Assembly: GCA_951640195.1 (NCBI GenBank)
Contig: OX621176.1
Location: 1-64,000, forward strand
Reading direction: 5' to 3'
Origin: Porpolomopsis calyptriformis
Lineage: Eukaryota > Basidiomycota > Agaricomycetes > Agaricales > Hygrophoraceae
DNA length: 64,000 nt
Positions 20,101 through 30,052 of this stretch are shown in pieces. Below the pieces are notes generated by a model. The model had not been told where the DNA came from. It ran no database searches and saw nothing but the letters and a program-made list of their open reading frames with translations. The position numbers and the translations under genes are program-made. Numbering within the stretch: position 1 is the stretch's first letter; each line of letters opens with the position of its first letter.

Positions 20101-22512
20101 ACAGGAGTTGTGGTTCTCACAAGTGATCATGCCTGCTCTGCCAGTGGTTTTAGCCAACTACACCGGAATTATGGAGTATCTTCCTACAAGCGTCAGTAAT
20201 CTCCAATGGAAAATAGGGACAAGACGTACGACCAAGACCATTCCCCTCACACCTGAAGCATTTTCTTCCATGCGAACCACTCTCTGCGACATCATAAATA
20301 ACCAGCCCGATCTCCTAGGCCGATTCGGGTCCTTTTTCTTTGTTGTAGATGCTCGAGGTATCAAACTGCTCTCTAAGCAGCACCACCCAACCGAGAATAT
20401 ATATCAGGCACTCTGTTCGATGATTCCTAACATGGACTGGGATTATATGAAGGACCGATCGCATGGAGAACTCTTGCTTGATCTTGGGATTTCATACCAT
20501 CCTCCTTCTAGGGAGGATCAGGAGCCATTGGTAGGGCTGTGGAGGTTAGATAGGATCGACGACTCGTACGACCTTATGGGGATGAAAAAAGGAATGACCC
20601 ATTATACTGCCATGTTTGGAGCTTATGGAGGGAGACAGGCTGAAACCAAGTTGAAGAAAAGTCGGCTTGTACACCTTTGCTTCCGATCCAGCTACAACCT
20701 TTGCTTTGAGGTGGTGCGACTTCCTGGCCAAACGAACTACCTATGTGATGACTGTGATGCAGTCAAGACAAATGACCGATTCATGACTAGCTGTGATCAC
20801 TGGAAAAAGCTGTTTCAATCTTCTCAAATCCAGTCATTCGGCGTTAGAGAAGAAGTTAGAGGGAGTGGGTTAGCCATTATAAAGCTTCTTGATGTAGCAT
20901 CTGAAAAGGTAAGCAGCGAAATAACTGCAAACTAGAAATGTCTAATGATTGCCAGGCACAAGACTATATGTCATCTGACCCTATCATTTGGATCAAGTCG
21001 AGCCTCTTTTTCAAGTTGTTGGCAAGAAGGCTAGCAGAGTTTCAAAACGTCCAACTACACCTTTCACGAAATCGACCAAGCAACTATGGAATGATGGCTA
21101 CGCTTATCATCCACCTGATTAAGCACACCATGGTCACGCCAAGGATAAAGCACACATTCTTGAATGATGTGTTGCGAGACCTTCGTTTCAGTTCGATAAT
21201 GTGGAGGTTCGGAATGTTCTTTCTTCACGACCTCAAGTTGAAGAAAGGAGTGCTATCTCTAAGAGAACTACCGGAGGAGGATCCAGCTGAGGTTATCCAA
21301 GCGTATGGACAGTCCTTGAAGAAGCCACAGGCAACTCAAGCCAACCAGCCATATCACCTTATTCAAATGTATCAGCAAGATGCGTGCCCTTGGGGTCCCG
21401 ATCCATCTTGGTCAAGAATTCAGAAACTGTTGGAAACCGAGCCAGAGATTTTCCTTAGGGAATGGAGGTTGGATGATGACTGGGAAGCTCCTGAACTGCT
21501 TTACACGAAGCTGTTGTTTGTTGAGTTCACGCATCAGCTGTGGCTAAGTCTGGCAGAGCAGTTTGCATCAGCAGGTGTTTTACCCAAGCCAACCACAGTT
21601 CAGGAAGCAATGGAGACTTGGACGGTACCTGCGATTCAGCATATCATAGGCATTGACCGTTGCCGATTCCTTCCTTCGAGCTGTGGCCTTAAAGGAAAGC
21701 TTCCTTTGAGTCACTCCCGTGATCTATCATTTTCAGCACGTCGGGCAACCTTCTTCCCTGAACAAACTATCCAGATCCCAGAGAATTCAGTCTGGAAACC
21801 ATACACCAAGCCTGGAGGATATATCTCCACTTACCACCAATATCTTGTGGATTGGGATATGGATGAAGGTGATCAGCTCTGCCGTGAATTGGACAACATA
21901 TTTGGCCAGTTACAATGCCTTCCTGTAGGTGGCCTATCGAATAAAAAGGGGAAACAAGTCATATGGGGGATGAAATCAGGCAAGATCAACTTTATTTCGA
22001 ATTCAAAGTTCTATCGGATTGAAGAAATTGGGAAAGAGGTGGCTGCGCGTCCACGAACTCAGGTCCTAAAAAGGCCTCATGCTTCAAAGAATATACTTCA
22101 GAGACGACTAGATGAAACCTTGGGGAGATCGATAAAACCACCTATTCGGAGCCGAAAGTCTGCCAAAATCTACCAAAAACGAAAGCCTCCTGTGAGACGG
22201 AAAGCAGACAACAATCCTTCAGGTTCAGAGAGCGGGAAAGAGCAACAGGTTAGGGTTACTCGCTCAAAGGCCAAGGCTGCCCAGAAAGACGAGGGAAGAA
22301 AGGGGGTGAGTGGTGTGCGGATAACTCGGTCAAGAATGAACGCTGCTAGGAAAGATGCGGAGAGAGAAGATTCAGGTTCAGGAAGACATATAGTAGGTAG
22401 ATCTCAGTCAAGAGTCAAGGCTGCTAGGGAACGGGCAGATTTAGAGTCTGATTCCGATTCCGATTCATTAGAGTACACAGATGAGCCAGGATCAGAGCAA
22501 TCTAGTAGCTAA
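17145..22512 (+). CDS. Giant protein (1,662 residues) of unknown function
   Basis: Eight exons sum exactly: 17145-17222, 17307-17465, 17513-17653, 17707-17720 (14 nt), 17772-17849, 17899-18047, 18096-20908 and 20956-22512. The last intron removes the stop that would otherwise split the gene in two. The first ~210 residues are Ser/Asp/Pro-rich and look disordered. A long globular part follows, interrupted near residues 535-565 by an Asp/Asn-rich acidic run. Near 1085 there is a Cys group (L-C-D-D-C-D ... T-S-C-D-H-W). The C-terminal ~90 residues carry three imperfect copies of a basic unit, R-V-T-R-S-K-A-K-A-A, R-I-T-R-S-R-M-N-A-A-R and S-Q-S-R-V-K-A-A-R, then an acidic D-S-D-S-D-S tail. I recognise no catalytic motif. 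Acidic plus basic tails suggest nuclear or chromatin contact (inference). Confidence 0.75.
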
Positions 22513-22539
22513 TGTATCGATTTGAAGATTATATATTCA

Positions 22540-24600
22540 CAGGTCTATTCTACCTATATGTGTTACACTGCTCATTGTGGTACCCCAATCAGTCTGCCCA
22601 TGGGGATGTGGTTATTCTGGGATGTTATCACACTAATGCTATTGATTGAACATAACATGCTGATGGTTAGAGAGCTCGGTGAGAAGTTGAAGGTATAACC
22701 TCTGATACCTCTTGCATGCTAATTACGGTACCCCAATTATTCCGCACATGAGGATTGGACTACTCCTGATGTTTGTAGCACCAATGCTATTGATTGAACA
22801 TAAAATCCTGATGCTTAGAGGGCTCTCTGATAAGTTGAAGGTATACCCTCCCATACCTGTTGTATACTTATTGCGGCACCCTAGTTAATCCACACGTGAT
22901 GATTGAACTATTCCTAACCTTTGTAATACTCATGCTATTGATTGAACATAAAATCCTGATACTCGGAGAGCTCTGTGATAAGTTGAAGGTATATCATCTG
23001 ATACTTCTTACATACTATACCCCAATCATTCCACACATGAGGATTAGACTACTCCTGACCTTTGTAACACTAATGCTGTTGATTTAACATAAAATCCCGA
23101 TGATTAGAGAGCTCTCTGATAAGTTAAAGGTATACCACCCCATGATATCTTATATACTTATTGCGGCACCCTAGTCAATCCATACACGAGGATTAGACTA
23201 TTCCCAATGTTTATAACACTGATGCTATTGATTGAACATGAAATCCTGATGCTCAGAGAGCTCTGTGATAACTTGAAGGTATACCCCCCCCTACCTCCTG
23301 TATACTTCTTGCGGCACCCCAGTCTATCTACACATGATGATTGGACTATTCCCAATGTTTGTAACACAGGTGCTATTGATTGAACATGAAATCCTGATGC
23401 TCAGAGAGCTCTGTGATAAGTTAGAGATATACCCCCCTATACCCCTTATATAGCTTATTGCAGTGCCTCATTCTGTCCATATATTGTCATTCCGAGCATC
23501 TGTAACACTGGTGCTATTGATTGAACATGAAATTGTGATGTTTAAAGAGGTCTGTGATAAGTTGGAGATATACTCCCCCATACCCCTTATATAGCTTATT
23601 GCAGTACCTCATTCTGACCATATATTGTTATTCCGAGCATCTATGACACTGGTGCTATTGATTGAACATGAAATTGTGATGTTTAAAGAGGTCTGTGATA
23701 AGTTGGAGATATACTCCCTCATACCCTTTATATACCTTATTGGAGTGCCTTATTCTACCCATATATTGTTATTCCGAGCATCTATGACACTAGTGCTATT
23801 GATTGAACATGAAATTATGATGTTTAAAGATGTCTGTAATAAGTTGGAGATATACCCCCCCATACCCCTTATATAACTGATTGCGGTACCCCAAATGGTC
23901 TATAACTTAGGATTTTTGTATTCCCCACCTCTATGACACTGGGGCTATTGATTGAATATAAAACCCAGGTTTTTAAAGACCTCTGTAATAAGTTGGAGAT
24001 ATACCCCCCCATACCCCTTATATGGCTTATTGCAGTACCTTATTCTGCCTATACATCAGGATTTTGTTATTCCGAGCCTCTATGACACTACTGCTATCGA
24101 TTGAACATGAAATCCTGATTTTTAAAGACCTCTGTGATAAGTTGGAGATATACCCCCCCATACCCCTTATATAGCTTATTGCGGTACCCCAAATGGTCTA
24201 TAAATCAGGATTTTTGTATTCCCAGTATCTGTGACACTAGTGCTATCGATTGAACATAAAATCCTGATTTTTAAAGAGCTCTGTGATAAGTTGGAGATAT
24301 ACCCCCCCATACCCCTTATATCACTGATTGCGGTACCCCAAATGGTCCATAAATCGGGATTTTTGTATTCCCCACCTCTATGACACTGGGGCTATCGATT
24401 GAATATGAAACCCCGATTTTTAGAGCAGTCTATAGCTACTTATACTTATGCCTCCTCCTAAAACCTTACTATCTTCCACCACGACATACCAAATGCTCTA
24501 AAAATCGGAATTTTCTGTGGGCCCACCATTAGTTTACTGTGCCTATCGAATGGACATGAAATTGTGATTTATAGAGTGCAATACAATAGCTGGGCTGCAT
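22540..24600. repeat. Tandem array, 14 units of about 141-150 bp
   Basis: The phrase GCTATTGATTGAACAT, with small changes, recurs at 22638, 22786, 22934, 23075, 23224, 23372, 23513, 23654, 23795, 23944, 24093, 24242 and 24391. A diverged fourteenth copy is at 24541. Spacings are 148-150 bp for most units and 141 bp for four. Each unit also carries GTGATAAGTT(G/A)(G/A)AG...TATACCCCCCC...ATACCCCTTATA. The array starts within ~30 bp of the giant gene's stop. The longer units contain an inverted repeat (AAATCAGGATTT / AAATCCTGATTT) flanking the core phrase; the 141-bp units have lost its left arm. Confidence 0.9.
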
Positions 24601-24948
24601 AATGGTATAAATGGAGTATTTTACATATATCTCAAGAATGGGACCGCCAATTTTTTTAATTTATGGCTTAAACTGATTGTATTGGGATGCCCTAACGATC
24701 CCCCAAAGAATTTTGAATTAATTTTGTGCCAGCATTTTGGTCATTTTGTTGATAATGGGTCCCTGAAAGCATTCTGCACATGTTAGTGGTAGTGTTGGAT
24801 CATCTGGAGGAGTATACTCCTCGCAGTCACAGGGGGTGCCATCTGTCGAACGTCCTCTGCAAACTTCAGTATTATCAGCCATAAATTAATAGAGAGAAAG
24901 CGAGAGTGAAAAAAAAAAAATATAAATTTCCCACGCAATATGTACCAT
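24601..24948. other. Non-coding flank between array and integrase gene
   Basis: No gene seen. It contains an A-rich run (24910-24919). The sequence nearest the array still shows weak similarity to array units up to about 24600, then becomes unique. Confidence 0.5.
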
Positions 24949-26917
24949 TTACGATGCAAAATGAATTAATACATATAGTGCTTGTACCCATAAAGTTGCC
25001 CGACTTTTCCAAACAGGATCTCCTAATGAAACTTGAACCATTTTCCCCCGTTTTCCTGTTGGAATAAGCTCAAGCTGTGGATAACCTTCCTCCCCCCATT
25101 CTTCAGGGTGTAAACCATGCCCCATTGGCATAATTTCTTCTTCGACAACTCTTGCAAGGACCTGAAACAACTGGACTTCAGATTCTTGGTTGTCAAATGG
25201 GTTATGCTGAGACGGCACATCAATCCCTTCATGTCGGATGTGGTGGTGTTGTGCAGCCCTGATGCATTCAATGATGATTTCATTGTCATCCATTCGTGTT
25301 CCAGAGATAGCTGTAGAATCCGAGCCAGCATTATCATTAGCATATTGATGAACTGTGTTGGGGTGGATTCTACTGCAGGTATCATTGTATATACCATGTT
25401 GTAATTGTCCAATAAGCCGTAAATCCTATATGCAATAATGAGTGACCATTCAATGTATAAAGGTAAACTCACTATTGGGCTGTGGTTGGTTGACCCCGAG
25501 ATTGGATGAGAATTCCACTCATTCTGGAACCCTACACAATCGGCACGTATAGAGTCAAGAAACAAGGTGTGGATGAGCCAGAGATGGGTAGGGGATGTAA
25601 CATCTAAGCTATGAAGGTTTTCGAGCCGACTAAAGAATGCTCTCCAACGTCGAGCAAACTGTGAACCAACCTCCACCCAAAGTCGTTCAATTCGTGTGTT
25701 GCGAGTTGAGCTATGTAGGTAATATTAGATACGCATTTGTAAGGTAGAGATAGTACATACCTGCCCCACATGAATGATCCACGATTAGGACCATTCCGCA
25801 TTACCATATAGGTAGCACAAGCAATATTTTCCCCTCCTCGGTCACCACGGAGATGGGATGGCATCCCATACTTGTCCACAGCATCAAGGAAGAGATCCAG
25901 AACTGTGGTTGCGCAGTTGTTCGTACTTGCTTGTATGCCTATCACCTGGGAGATCAACAATTAGTATTGGCTTTACCATAAAGTTCTGTCAGTCCACAAA
26001 CCGTTCTACAGTAACCGTCGACAAATCCATGTATAACAATCCCCCATTGTATTAACTTATGATGTCCGTCAACATGCCATACTGAATTAGGCCGCTTTAC
26101 AAAGTAGGTCCTTCGCTGAATGGCCTTTCGAACTCGCAAGACATGGCCCAGCTGGTCAACACGTCGTATCGACGATATTACCCTATGGCGTGGGAGTCGA
26201 AAACCTTGGCTTCGTAGATGGCCAATAGTATAACGTATTCCAGACTCGGGTTTCTGAATCTTGTAGTCCTTGACCAGACAATCCAGATCAATATTAGTTA
26301 GCGTAGAATATTGACGAAGAATCCCTTGTTGTTTCATGTACTTATAAAGCACACTCCGGTGGATGCCAAGCAATTTCGAAATCATCTTCATCGATAGCTG
26401 TCGTTGGTTTGAACAGATCTCACGCAGGAAGTTGGGGTCAATGATTTTTCGTGGGCGTCCTGGCATTCCAGTCTGAACAGTAGTGACAGGGTTAGGTATT
26501 GAGACCTGAGAGCATTCACTACATTATATATTATTAGCCAATGGATAGTAGAATCAAATATACGACGCACTGTCCTCTTGCTAGTTCCAGAGTCTCTCGA
26601 AGTCGGACAAACAAGATGCCCAGAAGTTCAGCCGCACCAACAAGCCAAGCATGTGGCAACTGAGACTCATCTGGACCACTTTTCGACTCCTCTTCCATCG
26701 CTCGTAGCACTGGCATTGCATCAGAAGCTATTACATTCATATGGAAGGAAATGCGTAGAGGGTCGGAATCCTCATGAGAGAGCATGGAAGAGGCATGCTC
26801 ATAGAGACTCGATAGTGTTTGATGTGCATGCTGGATAGCTGCCGACCAAGCACAGTGAGGTCGCTCGGTAAGACGTGTGAATCTACTGGGTAAACGGCAG
26901 GAACTAGACTCGTTCAT
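24949..26917 (-). CDS. DDE integrase-core (rve-type) protein, intact
   Basis: Five exons sum to 591 residues: 26917-26564, 26505-25977, 25938-25761, 25710-25473 and 25425-24949. After an N-terminal helical region there is a G-R-P-R-K segment and an HTH-like stretch (M-I-S-K-L-L-G-I-H-R-S-V-L-Y-K-Y). The catalytic core is D264 in W-H-V-D-G-H-H-K, D327 in L-R-G-D-R-G-G-E-N and E362 in T-R-I-E-R-L-W, a D-D-E set with 34 residues between the last two. This is the integrase family found in many copies in Agaricomycetes. The frame is intact with all catalytic residues, so it may still act. I see no terminal repeats around it, so its mobility is unproven. Confidence 0.85.
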
Positions 26918-27200
26918 CAGTCAAGTCTCTCGGTATGAGTGCTCCTGAAAAGGAAGCACTGAGTTTGAAAAATGACTCGCGCGAGAAAATTTAACTGCGC
27001 AATCGCGCAGATAATAAAATGACAAACGGAGTGTCATACCTCAGGTGCAAACACCTGCATTTGGGGGATATGGAAATTGGGCTTCATTGCGAATGTGCAA
27101 GTATACCTTGTCAAGCAAGGTAATGAATTTTGTCCTCATACAAGGGACTCTCTAATCAAGTTACCTGTTGGAATCATTATTCAGTTTGGCAGTATGGGGA
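26918..27200. other. Short intergenic, nothing recognised
   Basis: Upstream region of the integrase-type gene and 3' flank of the HNH gene. It contains a small GCGCGAGAAAATTTAACTGC / GCGCAATCGCGCAG stretch with local palindromes. No open frame of interest. Confidence 0.4.
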
Positions 27201-28510
27201 TCAGGCCAGGCAAGAAAGAAAACGCACAGTTGTCCTCCATTGCTGAACTTTCACTCGGCTAGCCTCCTGCTCATGCAACTGTTGCTCCTCCTCTTGCTTC
27301 TGACTCTCTGCGGCCATTTCTTTAGCAGTAGGTCCCTTGACTAACCTGGAGAGTAGAAGGATAGCGTCCATGGCATCAAGCATTTCATCCGACATGTCAC
27401 GGTGAGCTCTCTTTATGGTTCTTTGTCTACCGACGCTTTTACCAGGTTCATAGTCACCATCGCGGGGGTCATCAGTTTCACTGATTTGATCGTCATCGTC
27501 GCGAGGCTCAGGGGGCGGAGGGGGGATGGATTCATAGTGGCCCACAAAACAGGCTTCCATTAGTTGGAAAATTTCCGGCCCGGCCTTCCAGCGCCTATAG
27601 ACAGCAACACCATACATGAAATCGAGGATGATGCTGGGTAGTGAAGTACCCGTGCGAGCATCCCGATCTCGAACTGGATTAAGGCTAAGGTCCGGTTGTA
27701 AGTGTTGCAGCGTGAGGCGACTGGGGGGCATTGCATCTTGCTCGACCCTGGGGATATCACCAGGATCCAGAGCAAAGTTAGGGGTCTAGAAATCACCCGC
27801 TTCAGAAAATGTCTGAATTTCTATCTACTGCTCACATACGTTTTGGAAGGCAATCTTCCCTTTGCCAAATGCAGAATGCAGATTCTTGCTCAAAAGTATC
27901 CCGTTCTCAATGGAGTTGATACTAATCTCAAGATCTGGAACGGGATGGTACAAGTGGCGCCGATCTTGAATCACTACGGCGATGTACTAGAGGGGGTTCA
28001 GTCAGAGGATGACATGCAACAATCTTGAGCGATACCTCGTCACCCTTGCTTCTGGGGATGATATGTGCTGCATCACACTCATCCATCCTAGTAAAAACAC
28101 ATCGCTCGCCATCACGAGCCATGACATCCCGACGAAAATCGCTGTGGCGCGCCGTTTGCTCAGAAGAGGTTGTGTGGTCATTTAATGCCTGGTAGTCGAT
28201 GAAATGGTAATCCCCTATCGCAACACAAAAGCCAACTGTCAACGGCGAACGACAAGCTTGAGAAACATGATGCATCACCTTGGGGAGTATAGTAATATGC
28301 TTCGGCAATGGGATCGCCAGATATAGTCTTGTAGTCGACGGCAGGGCCACCTGGCTTTACAGAAAGATCTCCCCGGGCCCCACAAACAGCAAATGTGATA
28401 TATCGAAGCCATTTGAGATGGTTTACGGAGAGTCTCTCAATGTCAGTGGTGGGGATGGAGAGCGCGTGAACATGACCTTGGCCTTGGATAGACAAATAAA
28501 TGTTGACCAT
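27201..28510 (-). CDS. HNH-nuclease-domain protein
   Basis: Four exons sum to 380 residues: 28510-28279, 28214-28036, 27986-27840 and 27785-27201. The central domain reads R-D-V-M-A-R-D-G-E-R-C-V-F-T then C-D-A-A-H-I-I-P-R-S. It continues with N-S-I-E-N-G-I-L-L-S-K-N-L-H-S-A-F, the HNH_2 pattern common in Basidiomycota. The N-terminal ~85 residues resemble the conserved preface of that family. The C-terminal third is charged and coiled-coil-like (E-S-Q-K-Q-E-E-E-Q-Q). HNH domains cut DNA; the cellular job of this expanded family is not known. Its ATG lies 20 bp from an ATG on the opposite strand. Confidence 0.8.
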
Positions 28511-28742
28511 GTTTTAGTAGTTGGCACTGAATGAGGTCCGTCGTCGTCAACTCTGCAACTGACAAAAGAGAACTGAGTTCGACCACCTTTCTGCCGACTC
28601 GCTCGAGCTTTCCCAGGTGAGCGGTCTTGACTTTGGCCAGTTCTACAGGCTTACAGTCGCCTGACAGATATCCATCCCTTATACCCTGACCTTCGTCAAG
28701 CTGAGAATCAATCTCATCGAGTCAGAGAGTGTATTCGCATCA

Positions 28743-29272
28743 TTGGCGATTCCCATTCCTCCTTCCACTCAGGCGATCCTCGAAATAACACCACAACCAA
28801 TCAAACTTCGGGCTGATATCGAACTTATATGTTACACTCAAGCCCAATCAAGGCCTTGCGAGCCAGCGAGAAAGAGAGCAGTGAAATTGTCCCAAGTTAG
28901 TAGCACCATCTCTGCACCAACACTACGGGCAACGTTGGTGATGGCATGCTAGGCGGTGATCGCTTGCTGACTGTGATTTCTAGAATGCTGCTGTAGAATG
29001 GCGCGAACGTGCAATTCAGAGTACTATTGAAGACGATGGGGAGGGGAAGTCTGGTTGTGAAGATGAAGGTGACCGCTTACTTTCCCATCAGTTGTCATTG
29101 CAATGAATACTAACTTCTCTTTCTTTTAGCGAAACAGAAGAACAAGACTTTGGCGCGGATGCTGGTCAAGAAAATGCAGAAGTGTCAGGCAATGAGGATG
29201 AGGATGATGATGCCATGTAGCTTTGGGAGGCATCACAGCCGAGTCGAGTGCGATGGCATCCAATCAAGATAG
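28743..29272 (+). CDS. Possible small gene, model uncertain
   Basis: Exons 28743-28895, 28984-29068 and 29130-29272 can be joined into a 126-residue frame with N-A-A-V-E-W-R-E-R-A-I-Q in the middle. An alternative frame of the last exon gives a more natural acidic end (E-T-E-E-Q-D-F-G ... N-E-D-E-D-D-D-A-M stop at 29218-29220). It does not join in phase with the exon before. The locus may be a decayed gene whose 5' part lies between 28531 and 28740, or my splice choice may be wrong. No family recognised. Confidence 0.25.
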
Positions 29273-30052
29273 AAAAGTGTATCAAGCACTCTCAATCACT
29301 TTGAGGTGCACAGGAGTGTCGATTTGATCATGTCAGGTCAGTTACCCATTTTTCTTTCGCTCCACACATTTGACTTTGGTAGCTCAAGCAGCGCACTGGT
29401 TTGACTGCCCCCACCACCTTCTGGATCCCTCTCCTGCCCCCCTTCCCGTCTTCATAACAACCTTCATGCCAGATCTACTCCCGAATTCAGACTCACACAC
29501 ACACACTCTCTCTCTCTCCTCTCTCCGCACATCACGGACCCCAACGACCTTTGTCGGCCCACATGAGCCCGACCGATCCCTCAAGCATCAAGCCTCGTCC
29601 CAGGCACCACTTCCACCCACTGGGAACGTATCTTCACACACCCATCCATGTCCCAACCACACCGCCCTATCTTGCTCTGCAAGACCTGGTCCGGCCTCTT
29701 CCACGATCGCGCGCACCCCGATGATGATCTTGCAGTGCGGACGCTGAAGGAGGGGTGTCGCACGCACAGATCATACCGCCCGGCGGGCCAGGTGCGGGCG
29801 GTGAGAGCGGCGACGACGAGGCGGGGCGGATACCCCCGCGATGAGGACAAGGTCGAGTGGCTGGTGGCTATGATACCGTCGTGCCTCATCAGAAAGATGT
29901 TCGGTATCCCATTCAAAGATTTTATAATGGAATACTTTAAACAACGGATTAGCGAAAAAGGAATGCCAGGATCCAGGATATGATAAGGGTCAGTAAAGGT
30001 TTAAGAGAAGCCAGTGAAGAAAGAAAAGAGGGACATTCGTTGAGATTAAAGT
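29273..30052. other. Transition region; unassigned frames and (CA)(CT) repeat
   Basis: A CA/CT-rich microsatellite lies at about 29493-29525. Open frames at 29370-29747 and 29648-29983 on the plus strand, and 29581-29916 on the minus, overlap each other and show no motif. From here onward codons become visibly more GC-rich and gene content more conserved. Confidence 0.35.

Noticed and set aside
20933..20940. Stop between two long frames suggesting two separate genes
   Set aside because: A 47-nt GT-AG intron (20909-20955) spans the stop and the following ATG, and both sides are in the same phase, so one gene is the better model.
22860..23876. Short open frames inside the tandem array
   Set aside because: They are by-products of the repeat unit (the I-E-H-E-I phrase repeats with it) and lack start context or splice logic.
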